Positions 1 through 6,802 of a stretch of 7,074 nt of DNA are shown here, piece by piece. The stretch spans positions 1 to 7,074 of the forward strand of contig JAITTD010000214.1 in the NCBI GenBank assembly GCA_031287245.1, given 5' to 3'. A program made the position numbers and the translations under genes. The notes beneath the pieces were generated by a model. It was not told the DNA's origin, did not search any database, and saw nothing but the letters and a program-made list of their open reading frames with translations. The DNA is from Bacteroidales bacterium. Lineage in GTDB: Bacteria > Bacteroidota > Bacteroidia > Bacteroidales > UBA4181. Numbering within the stretch: the stretch's first letter is position 1; every line of letters starts with the position of its first letter.

Positions 1-11
1 AAAACATTCAT

Positions 12-19
12 TATATTTG
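12..19 (+). promoter_or_regulatory. Bacteroidetes -7 promoter element
   Basis: TATATTTG matches the Bacteroidetes primary-sigma -7 consensus TAnnTTTG exactly and is followed by C, as is common. The partner -33 TTTG box would lie about 19-21 nt upstream, beyond the left edge of the window, so only half of the promoter can be judged. Transcription would begin at about 22-26. That leaves a short leader of about 15 nt before the ATG at 39 and a leader of about 105 nt before the ATG at 131. It also rules out the TTG at 17 as a start codon, because that codon lies inside the promoter. Confidence 0.6.
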
Positions 20-38
20 CACCTTCAAAATAAACGCC

Positions 39-134
39 ATGAAACCATTATCAGTTTTAAGAATCGCTTTGATATTGAGCATAACAGCAGGCTTTTACGC
101 TTGCCCTCTTGTGCCCTCAATAGATCAAAGATGA
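39..134 (+). CDS. Small signal-peptide-like ORF (31 aa), translationally coupled
   Basis: This is a 31-codon frame beginning MKPLSVLRIALILSI and ending PSIDQR. It has a basic N-terminus (Lys2, Arg8), a hydrophobic core at about residues 9-20 and a Cys at residue 22 in the context FYAC, which is a poor lipobox because position -3 is Phe and -2 is Tyr. It starts about 15 nt after the predicted transcription start. Its TGA at 132-134 overlaps the ATG at 131 of the next gene (ATGA), the classic geometry for translational coupling. It may be a leader peptide, a tiny exported or membrane peptide, or a decayed N-terminus. I do not recognise the sequence, and a chance ORF of this length is possible. 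The position and the signal-peptide look are what support it. Confidence 0.4.
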   Translation: MKPLSVLRIALILSITAGFYACPLVPSIDQR

Positions 135-1618
135 AAAACCTTCCCTACTACGCTTGTCTGCTCATTGTTGCTGCACGGATACTCAAATTCACTATGGTAC
201 CCGGAAGCGGGATTCTGCTTGCGCTTGGCTTGTTGATGGTTGCTGTTTGTTGCCTATGGGAGTGCATTAGATACCGAAAGAATGGGCATGACCGCCGCAA
301 CTTACTGTTGCTGTTGCTCATTGCGACAATGTCCGTCATTCTGTACGGCAAATATCAGTATTGGACGTTTGCTGATATTCCCGGCTTAGTGATTATTCCC
401 GGCTTTATTATTGCTGCCATTCTGTACTTTGCCAAGGGTAAACACAGAAAAGTTACTCTTACTGTTACTACCGTGTGTTACCTGTTGCTTACCGTTCCCT
501 TGTTTGCCGGTATCCGCTATTTCAAAGCCCCCACAAGTTATATACCGCAACGGTGGTGGTACTTAGGTTATTCTCACACCACTACAGTAGCGATAAAAGT
601 ACTTGCCCATTTTGAAAAGGACGAAACAAAACAATTATTTGCGTATGCGCGTGATTTCATCAACAAAGAAAACTACCAGGAGGCGATACAAATTTTTCAG
701 CAAGCCCGCAAGATAGAACCACATAATCCTTGGCTGTTTATAGGGCTTTCGGTATGTTTTCAAAGACTCAATCAGCCCAAAACGGCTCTTGCCCTGATGG
801 ATTCTGCCATCAACATCAACAACCAAATAGCGGCGTTTTATGTCAACCGTGGAACACTGTATTACGCAGTGGATGAGAACAGTAAATCAAAAGCCGATTG
901 TCTTCGCGGTATCAAGATTGATTCCACATTCTACCCATTATACACCAATTTGGCGATGTCGTATTACTATGAGGAAATGTACGATTCTGCTTGTATCTGT
1001 ATTGTGAAAGCCGAAAAATTGGGAGCGGACATCAGAGAAATACCTGAATTACAAACACTAAAACGCCGCAAATGTGGCATACTCCAACCTGATTATGAAT
1101 ATTACGCATCAGGTTCGATAAAAAAGGAGCGCATCTATTCGGGAAAAGACACTTCTGCCTATTTGCAGAAAGACTATTTTCCGAATGGAAAATTGCGACA
1201 GATGGGCAATTATGTGAACGGGAGAAGAGAAGGCGAATGGAAAGGATGGTATGCAGATGGAGATATGGATTGGAAAGCCCAATTTGTAAATGGCATTCCC
1301 CAACCGATACCTGAAAATCCTCGAGTAGAAGTGGTAACCATTGACCCTGTGTGGTATGCCGGAGTCCCACAATATTTGAGAGTATATATAGAAGGTGCTT
1401 GTCCTCAAAACACAGGCATAGTTTGTTCCAATTGCACTATTGCGCAACCCTCCGATACTACAGATTATGATTTTAATACAGTAGTTATTCCCAAACGGTC
1501 AGGAAAAATGTTTTTTCGAGTGTCATACCTTGAAAATGATGGAACTCGGATATGGTTGGATCAGGGGCAGGATACAATCATAGTAAAACCAAAACCGGAT
1601 GGCTTATTTTTTGAATGA
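131..1618 (+). CDS. Multi-pass membrane protein with TPR and MORN-like repeats
   Basis: Function unknown. The start chosen is ATG at 131 (MKNLPYYACLL), giving 495 aa. The open frame extends upstream to a TTG at 17, but that overlaps the promoter. In order, the protein shows about five hydrophobic segments near residues 4-21, 26-46, 57-72, 83-100 and 107-126. Next come about four TPR-like helical pairs from 170 to 300, the clearest being the first (ENYQEAIQIFQQARKIEPHN). MORN/YwqK-like repeats follow at about 322-390 (YFPNGKLRQMGNYVNGRREG, then WYADGDMDWKAQFVNG). The C-terminus is a beta-rich domain of about 95 residues from 400. That last part loosely recalls the beta domains of GldM-type proteins (DPVWYAGVPQYLRVYIEGA), but this is a low-confidence resemblance. 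TPRs and MORN repeats usually mediate protein or membrane contacts. The gene is separated from prfB by 155 nt and reads more A/T-rich than prfB, so it is probably not in the same operon. Confidence 0.8.
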   Translation: MKNLPYYACLLIVAARILKFTMVPGSGILLALGLLMVAVCCLWECIRYRKNGHDRRNLLLLLLIATMSVILYGKYQYWTFADIPGLVIIPGFIIAAILYFAKGKHRKVTLTVTTVCYLLLTVPLFAGIRYFKAPTSYIPQRWWYLGYSHTTTVAIKVLAHFEKDETKQLFAYARDFINKENYQEAIQIFQQARKIEPHNPWLFIGLSVCFQRLNQPKTALALMDSAININNQIAAFYVNRGTLYYAVDENSKSKADCLRGIKIDSTFYPLYTNLAMSYYYEEMYDSACICIVKAEKLGADIREIPELQTLKRRKCGILQPDYEYYASGSIKKERIYSGKDTSAYLQKDYFPNGKLRQMGNYVNGRREGEWKGWYADGDMDWKAQFVNGIPQPIPENPRVEVVTIDPVWYAGVPQYLRVYIEGACPQNTGIVCSNCTIAQPSDTTDYDFNTVVIPKRSGKMFFRVSYLENDGTRIWLDQGQDTIIVKPKPDGLFFE

Positions 1619-1773
1619 AATATGGCAAAGGGAGCAAAGAGATCAACAAAGAAAGTCAAGTTATAGAAATAGGACGCAAAACATTGATTGTACATCCATG
1701 AAGTCTAAAACAATATTTCTTCTTCTATCGCGTTATAATTCATCAAGCGAAATTTTTAAAAATAAATATAAAT
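1619..1773. other. Spacer between the TPR/MORN gene and prfB
   Basis: This 155-nt stretch holds no convincing gene, promoter or terminator. It is purine-rich at the left (an ATG at 1622 opens only 14 codons, very rich in Lys and Arg) and A/T-rich at the right, immediately before the prfB start. No TAnnTTTG core with a correctly spaced TTTG was found, so how prfB is transcribed is not visible here. It may use a non-consensus promoter or readthrough from upstream. Confidence 0.6.
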
Positions 1774-2890
1774 ATGATCACTATTGAGCAACTGAAAGGT
1801 TTGCTGGAGCGCGAGGATGCGCTCAGGAGGTATCTTTGACATCGAAAGCAAAGAAATACAGTTAGAAGAGGAAGAAGAACGCACGCAAGTGCCCGGTTTT
1901 TGGGACAATACCAAAGCAGCCGAAGCGCAGATGCGGAAAGTAAAAGAGTTGAAGAACTGGATAGAAGGCTATCGCGGTGTGAAAACGGCTTGCGAGGAAC
2001 TTCAACTGGCATTCGACTTTTTCAAGGAAGACGCTGTCAGCGAGCAGGATGTGGACGAGGCATACGCCCATCTTGTGGAGTTGGTAGAAAACTTGGAAAT
2101 GAAGAACATGCTTTCGCAGGAAGAAGACCGGTTGGGCGCTGTCGTCAAGATTGTGGCAGGCGCCGGTGGCACGGAAGCGCAGGATTGGGCGGAAATGCTG
2201 CTGCGGATGTACACCCGCTGGTGCGAACGGCAGGGATTCAAAGTGGAAGTCACCAATTTCCAGTCGGGCGACGAAGCCGGTATCAAAACCGCTACCATAC
2301 AAACGGAGGGCGAAATGGCTTTCGGCTACCTGAAAAGCGAAAACGGAGTGCACCGCCTCGTGCGCGTGTCGCCCTACAACGCGCAGGGAAAGCGAATGAC
2401 CTCGTTTGCATCCGTGTTTGTAGTGCCTCTGGTGGACGACAGCATTGAAGTTGAAATCAATCCTGCCGGACTCACCTGGGACACCTTTCGGTCCAGCGGC
2501 GCAGGCGGACAAAATGTAAATAAAGTGGAAACCGGTGTAAGGTGCCACTACAAATTTGTCAATCCTGTCACCAATCAACCCGATGAGATTGTGATTGAAA
2601 ACACCGAGAGCCGGTCGCAGTTTGGCAACAAGGACAATGCCCTGCGCCTGCTGAAATCGCAACTTTACGAACTGGAACTGGAGAAACGCCGCAAAGCGCA
2701 GGCAATAGTGGAGGCAGGAAAGAAAAAAATAGAGTGGGGATCGCAGATTCGCAGTTATGTGTTCGACGACCGCCGCGTGAAAGACCACCGCACCAATTAC
2801 CAGACATCCAACGTGCAGGCAGTGATGGACGGCGATATCGACGGATTTATCAAAGCCTGTCTGATGGAATTTGGCGGCAAAGTGGAGTAA
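1774..2890 (+). CDS. prfB: Peptide chain release factor 2 (RF2), with programmed +1 frameshift
   Basis: RF2 recognises UAA and UGA in the ribosomal A site and triggers release of the finished polypeptide. Translation starts at ATG 1774 (MITIEQLKGLLEREDALRRYL), meets TGA at 1837-1839, and continues after skipping T1837, so that GAC at 1838 is read next. The joined product is 371 aa, close to the 365 aa of E. coli RF2. The N-terminal coiled-coil domain is followed by the stop-recognition tripeptide at residues 199-201. Here that is SPY, where E. coli has SPF. The catalytic GGQ is at 244-246 (SSGAGGQNVNKVE), and a conserved C-terminal block (WGSQIRSYVFDDRRVKDHRT) follows. An ATG at 1817 lies in the downstream frame and would be picked by a naive caller, giving 357 aa with a wrong N-terminus. 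No Shine-Dalgarno precedes ATG 1774; the context is A/T-rich. The stop abuts the next gene's ATG with no gap, so the two are probably co-transcribed. Confidence 0.97.
1825..1840 (+). promoter_or_regulatory. RF2 programmed +1 frameshift site
   Basis: The sequence is AGGAGGTATCTTTGAC. It holds an internal Shine-Dalgarno-like AGGAGG (1825-1830), a three-base spacer TAT, the slippery codon CTT (1834-1836), the in-frame stop TGA (1837-1839) and a C after the stop that weakens termination. The layout matches the E. coli prfB site, including the spacing. It is an autoregulatory switch: when RF2 is scarce the ribosome pauses at UGA, slips +1 from CUU to UUU and makes full-length RF2. When RF2 is plentiful, a 21-residue peptide is released. 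Confidence 0.96.
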
Positions 2891-4057
2891 ATGATGCAAA
2901 ATAAATACATCCACCCGATACTGGTTTTCATGCTGCTGTTGCTGCCTGCAATCGTTTGTGGGCAAGCAATTCAAGTGGGTGCAGAGAATAAGGGCGAATA
3001 TTTCCCGTTGATAAAAGGCAAACGGGTGGCAGTGATGAGCAATCACACCGGTATGGTGGGCGACGAGCATTTGGTGGATATGCTCCGGCGCGAAGGCTTC
3101 CACCTGACGGCTATTTTTTCACCCGAACACGGATTCCGCGGCGATGCCGAAGCAGGAGAGCATATATCCGACTCGGTGGACAAAAAAACCGGCATCGCGG
3201 TATATTCCCTCTATGGCAGCAAAAACGCCAAACCCGACAAACAGAAAATGCTGCTGTTTGATGTGCTGATAGTGGATATTCAGGATGTGGGACTGCGTTT
3301 TTACACCTATTATATTACCATGATGCAATTGATGGACGCTTGTGCAGAACACCACAAACCCATGATTTTGCTCGACCGCCCCAATCCCAACGGTTACGTG
3401 GACGGACCGCTGTTGGACATGAAGCATAAATCGGGCGTGGGATGGCTGCCCATCCCTGTTGTACATGGCATGACGCTTGGCGAACTCGCACTGATGATAA
3501 ACGGCGAAAAATGGTTGCCTGAAGGTCGTGTGTGTGCGCTTACCGTTGTAAAATGCCAAAATTACACCCGCAGCAGTTTGTATCGGCTGCCGGTGCCGCC
3601 TTCTCCCAACCTTCCCAACATGAAATCCATCTATTTGTACCCATCCATCTGTCTTTTCGAGGGTACGCAAGTGAGTCTCGGACGCGGCACACCTTTCCCT
3701 TTTCAGGTGTATGGACACCCTGCAATGCGGGATTGTACGTTCAGTTTCACGCCACAGAGCCTGCCTGCCGCCACCAACCCGCCTCTGCTCGGCAAATTGT
3801 GCCATGGCGTTGACCTGCGCAGCCTTTCCGACAAGGAAATCATCAACAACGGTTTTGATTTGTCCTGTATAATTGATGCTTATCAAAGAATGAACGGCAA
3901 GCCCTTTTTTACATCTTTTTTTGAGAAATTAGTCGGTGTGGATTATGTCAGAACGATGATTGTGGAAGGCAAAACCGCCGAAGAAATAAAAACTGTGTGG
4001 CAGAGCGATGTGGAAAAATTCAAAGAACAGCGTCGTCCTTATTTGCTGTATGAATAA
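2891..4057 (+). CDS. namZ: DUF1343 / NamZ-type exo-beta-N-acetylmuramidase, exported
   Basis: This 388-aa protein belongs to the DUF1343 (YbbC/NamZ, GH171) family. Characterised members remove single MurNAc residues from the non-reducing end of peptidoglycan glycan fragments. Residues 1-24 look like a signal peptide (hydrophobic ILVFMLLLLPAIVCG), so it should act in the periplasm or outside. Family signatures are SPEHGFRG at 77-84 (Glu79 is a candidate catalytic acid, by family knowledge), DIQDVGLRFYTY at 129-140, LDRPNPNG at 161-168, VVHGMTLGELA at 190-200, PPSPNLPN at 236-243 and FEGTQVSLGRGTPFPF at 256-271. Length is typical of the family and the frame is intact. Its ATG directly follows the prfB stop (TAAATG). 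A second ATG three bases on (2894) is an equally possible start. The symbol is assigned by family only. A related but untested substrate, such as a different muropeptide, cannot be excluded. Confidence 0.9.
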   Translation: MMQNKYIHPILVFMLLLLPAIVCGQAIQVGAENKGEYFPLIKGKRVAVMSNHTGMVGDEHLVDMLRREGFHLTAIFSPEHGFRGDAEAGEHISDSVDKKTGIAVYSLYGSKNAKPDKQKMLLFDVLIVDIQDVGLRFYTYYITMMQLMDACAEHHKPMILLDRPNPNGYVDGPLLDMKHKSGVGWLPIPVVHGMTLGELALMINGEKWLPEGRVCALTVVKCQNYTRSSLYRLPVPPSPNLPNMKSIYLYPSICLFEGTQVSLGRGTPFPFQVYGHPAMRDCTFSFTPQSLPAATNPPLLGKLCHGVDLRSLSDKEIINNGFDLSCIIDAYQRMNGKPFFTSFFEKLVGVDYVRTMIVEGKTAEEIKTVWQSDVEKFKEQRRPYLLYE

Positions 4058-4072
4058 TTTTTCTTATTTTTG
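4042..4072 (+). promoter_or_regulatory. Internal Bacteroidetes promoter before the GH73 gene
   Basis: TTTG at 4042-4045 and TATTTTTG at 4065-4072 are separated by 19 nt, matching the Bacteroidetes promoter consensus TTTG-N19-21-TAnnTTTG. The -33 box lies inside the last codons of the namZ-like gene and the -7 box in the 19-nt intergenic gap. The expected transcription start, 3-6 nt after the -7 box, falls at about 4075-4078, essentially on the ATG at 4077. The resulting mRNA would be leaderless or nearly so. It would let the GH73 and M23 genes be expressed independently of prfB-namZ. Confidence 0.6.
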
Positions 4073-4076
4073 CAGC

Positions 4077-5045
4077 ATGAAAGCAATCGGTCTTTTCTGT
4101 GGGTTTCTGTTGGGGGTGCAGGTATTGTGGGCGCAAAAAATCACTACCCAAACCTATATTGACACCTATAAGAATTTGGCGGTATCCGAAATGAAAAAAA
4201 GCGGAATACCGGCAAGCATAACGCTGGCGCAGGGAATTCTCGAATCGGGCAGCGGCAACAGCAGTCTGGCTGTCAATTATCACAACCATTTCGGCATCAA
4301 ATGCCACGATTGGGGAGGCAACAAAACTTTCCACAACGATGACAAAAAAGGCGAATGTTTCCGCCATTACAATACAGCGGAGGAATCGTTCCGCGACCAT
4401 ACGGATTTTCTGATGTCGCGAAGTCGCTATGCCTTTCTTTTCAACTACAAATCAACCGATTACAAAAGTTGGGCAAAGGGTTTGCGGAAAGCAGGCTATG
4501 CAACTGCACCCGATTATCCGGAAAAATTGATTACTGTGATTGAAAAATACAATTTGCACCAGTATGACACAGGTGTAGCGGTGAACAAATCTGAAAAAAA
4601 CAAAACGGACAAGCAGGTTTCACAAAATCAGCCTAAAAAGACCGTAAAAAAAACAAACATAGATAATTTTTCGGTAGGCATTGAACATTATGCCGTGAAA
4701 GAGTACAACCGCACGGAATACATACAGGCAAAGGCAGGCGACAGTTATGAATCCTTGACAAAAACGCAGGATATGATGCCTTGGCAATTGCCCAAATACA
4801 ACGATGCAGAGTTGTCAAAGCCGCTGAAAGAGGGCGAAATCGTTTATATCCAGCCCAAACGCCGTCGCGCTGCACGCGGAAAAGAGTACCATCTGCTGCG
4901 GGAAGGAGAAACCATGAGAGATGTATCACAAATGTATGCAGTAAAGTTGAAAAGGCTGTATTATCTGAACAATTTGGAAGAAGGCTCGGAACCCAAAGCA
5001 GGAATGTCACTGAATTTGCGTAAAAGAAAAGCGGTGCGCAAATGA
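4077..5045 (+). CDS. Exported GH73 N-acetylglucosaminidase with C-terminal LysM repeats
   Basis: This is a 322-aa peptidoglycan hydrolase expected to cleave the GlcNAc-beta-1,4-MurNAc bond. The start at 4077 gives a clean signal peptide (MKAIGLFCGFLLGVQVLWAQ, with cleavage likely after Ala19). An in-frame ATG at 4050 would overlap the previous gene by 8 nt and add nine residues (MNNFSYFCS) to the front. The GH73 domain spans about 25-164. It contains the catalytic Glu56 in LAQGILESGSG, the NHFGIK motif at 70-75 and the YATAPDYPEKL motif at 141-151. A Lys/Asn-rich linker (about 170-195) follows. Next are a degenerate LysM-like unit at about 214-259 (YIQAKAGDSYESLTK through GEIVYIQP) and a clearer LysM at about 270-315 (YHLLREGETMRDVSQMYAVK). 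LysM binds GlcNAc-containing glycans and would hold the enzyme on the sacculus. The stop overlaps the start of the M23 gene by 4 nt. Confidence 0.92.
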   Translation: MKAIGLFCGFLLGVQVLWAQKITTQTYIDTYKNLAVSEMKKSGIPASITLAQGILESGSGNSSLAVNYHNHFGIKCHDWGGNKTFHNDDKKGECFRHYNTAEESFRDHTDFLMSRSRYAFLFNYKSTDYKSWAKGLRKAGYATAPDYPEKLITVIEKYNLHQYDTGVAVNKSEKNKTDKQVSQNQPKKTVKKTNIDNFSVGIEHYAVKEYNRTEYIQAKAGDSYESLTKTQDMMPWQLPKYNDAELSKPLKEGEIVYIQPKRRRAARGKEYHLLREGETMRDVSQMYAVKLKRLYYLNNLEEGSEPKAGMSLNLRKRKAVRK

Positions 5046-6802
5046 TGATACGCTTGATGTTTTGCATAATTGGTCTTGTCCTTCCTTGCCTGACGACGAC
5101 ATTCGGACTTAGCGGTCAGACGGGCATTGAGCGAAATGCGCTCAAAGATACGGTGTTCCACCATCCGTTGGATTTGCCGATTGCACTTGCAGGCACTTTT
5201 GGCGAACTGCGCTCCAACCACTTCCATGCAGGCATCGATTTCCGCACACAGGGCACTGTAGGGCATAAAATCCATGCGGCAGAAGCCGGTTATGTGTCGC
5301 GTGTAAGAATGTCGCCTTCCGGCTACGGGAAAGCCTTGTACATCACTCATCCCAATGGATATACAACGATTTACGGGCATCTGGAACGTTTTTATCCTGA
5401 GGTGGCAACTTGGGTGAAGCAGATACAGTACCAGCGCGAATGTTTTCAAGTGGATTTATACCCGGACAGTTCGCTATTTCCGGTGAAACGGGGACAAATC
5501 ATCGCCTTTTCCGGAAATACAGGCAGTTCGAGCGGACCGCACCTGCATTTCGAGTTGCACGACACCCAAACGGGAGATATCATCAACCCTCTTCTGTTTG
5601 GATTTGGTGTGGCTGATAAGATGGCGCCCGTCCTGCAAAAGATAGCCATTTTCCCCATTGGCGACAGCAGCACGGTCAACGGTTCGCATGAAAAACTTGT
5701 CTTGCCGGTGGTGAAAAAGGGAAGCAACTATCAAATACAGGGAAATCCGAAATTGCACATCCAAGGCGAGGTGGCATTCGGCATAGAAGCCTTCGACAGA
5801 GTTTCGGACACGGAAAAAAAGTGCGGAATATATACACTTCGCCTGTATATTAACAATGCGCTTTGTTTTTCGCAGTCAATGAACAGGTTTGCTTTCGCTG
5901 AAAGCCGATATATCAACAGTTTGATTGATTATGAATATTACATGAAGCACAAAATAAGGCTCAACAGGATGTACCTTGAACCGAATAACCGTCTGAATAT
6001 ATATGACACGCACGACAACAGAGGCATTGTGTCGTTTATCGATACTTCCAGGCATCAGGTATCGGTAGTAGCCGGTGATTTACACGGCAATCGCAGTCGT
6101 TTGGAGTTCTCTTTCAGGTATATTCCTGCCAAAAAACCGGAAGAAGACATTCCGGTATGGTTGAAAATACCGGTTTTTCAGCAAAACAGATATGGGAATA
6201 TTGTTTACCGCTATAATGGCATTAAAGTGTCTATTCCTGCCGATGCGCTGTATGACAAAACAGACTTTGAAATCACTTCTTCCAAAGGCTTGCGGTCATT
6301 TTATTCAGACGTGTTTCACGTTCACAACTTCTATACGCCTTTACATACGCCTTTAACGATTGAGATAGCAGCCGACAGCCTTCCACTGCGCCTGAGAGAG
6401 AAGGCGCTGATAGTGCAGGCAGGCGAAAAAGGCAAAATAAGCGCCATTGGAGGCAAATTTGTCAATGGCACAGTAACCGCATCTTCTCTCACTTTTGGCA
6501 ATTTCGCCATCGGAGTGGACACTGTTCCGCCTCGTATTGTGCCTGTGAACATCAAAAACGGCAGCAATATGCGGGGACAACAGAACATACGCATCAAAAT
6601 AACCGATAATCTGTCGGGCATAGCCACCTGCAACGGCTGGATTGACGGACATTGGGTACTCTTTGAATACGACGCCAAACGTAGCCTGCTTTTCTACGAT
6701 TTCGACAACACCCGACTGATGAAAAACACCAAACACAGCCTGCTGCTAAAAGTAACCGACGCCAAAGGCAACGAAACACAATATGAGGCAACTTTCATCT
6801 AG
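5042..6802 (+). CDS. Exported M23 family metallopeptidase with long beta-rich C-terminus
   Basis: This is a 586-aa LytM-type zinc endopeptidase, expected to cut peptide cross-links in peptidoglycan. A hydrophobic N-terminus (residues 4-22) indicates export. The M23 domain covers about 40-190. The zinc-site motif HxxxD is at 62-66 (His62, Asp66), YGHL at 111-114 (His113), and GPHLHFEL at 166-172 (His167, His169), so the catalytic set is complete. About 390 further residues follow. There is a beta-rich segment at about 240-360, a stretch resembling ZU5-type domains at about 393-445 (NGIKVSIPADALYDKTDFEI), and a C-terminal Ig-like domain at about 495-586 (DTVPPRIVPVN, ITDNLSGI, KVTDAKGNE). The domain names after M23 are inference. 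Two starts are possible, ATG 5042 (ATGA overlap with the GH73 stop) and ATG 5045. Either gives translational coupling with the upstream glucosaminidase. The tail may anchor or place the enzyme. Confidence 0.92.
   Translation: MMIRLMFCIIGLVLPCLTTTFGLSGQTGIERNALKDTVFHHPLDLPIALAGTFGELRSNHFHAGIDFRTQGTVGHKIHAAEAGYVSRVRMSPSGYGKALYITHPNGYTTIYGHLERFYPEVATWVKQIQYQRECFQVDLYPDSSLFPVKRGQIIAFSGNTGSSSGPHLHFELHDTQTGDIINPLLFGFGVADKMAPVLQKIAIFPIGDSSTVNGSHEKLVLPVVKKGSNYQIQGNPKLHIQGEVAFGIEAFDRVSDTEKKCGIYTLRLYINNALCFSQSMNRFAFAESRYINSLIDYEYYMKHKIRLNRMYLEPNNRLNIYDTHDNRGIVSFIDTSRHQVSVVAGDLHGNRSRLEFSFRYIPAKKPEEDIPVWLKIPVFQQNRYGNIVYRYNGIKVSIPADALYDKTDFEITSSKGLRSFYSDVFHVHNFYTPLHTPLTIEIAADSLPLRLREKALIVQAGEKGKISAIGGKFVNGTVTASSLTFGNFAIGVDTVPPRIVPVNIKNGSNMRGQQNIRIKITDNLSGIATCNGWIDGHWVLFEYDAKRSLLFYDFDNTRLMKNTKHSLLLKVTDAKGNETQYEATFI

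Noticed and set aside
17..130. N-terminal extension of the TPR/MORN protein from TTG 17
   Set aside because: The TTG is part of the predicted -7 promoter box, and the extra 38 residues look like out-of-frame translation of the small ORF. ATG 131 opens directly into a hydrophobic segment.
1728..1757. TCGC / GCGA inverted pair followed by a T-run upstream of prfB
   Set aside because: The 4-bp stem with a loop of about 15 nt is too weak, and the T-run sits within a generally A/T-rich translation-start region.
1599..1787. 62-codon ORF bridging the end of the first gene and the prfB start
   Set aside because: It overlaps both neighbours, has low-complexity basic composition (QREQRDQQRKSSYRNR) and lacks any start signal or domain.
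1817..2890. RF2 as a simple 357-aa ORF starting at ATG 1817
   Set aside because: The upstream frame from 1774 encodes a typical RF2 N-terminus and ends at a canonical frameshift site, so the full product is the 371-aa frameshifted form. ATG 1817 is at most a minor alternative start.
1862..3103. 413-codon open frame on the minus strand across prfB and the start of the namZ-like gene
   Set aside because: It is antisense to two clearly identified genes and crosses their boundary. Its product is rich in His, Phe and Leu with no recognisable domain, as expected for a shadow frame.
3119..3886. 255-codon open frame on the minus strand inside the namZ-like gene
   Set aside because: It lies wholly antisense to a conserved family protein and shows no domain or start signal of its own.
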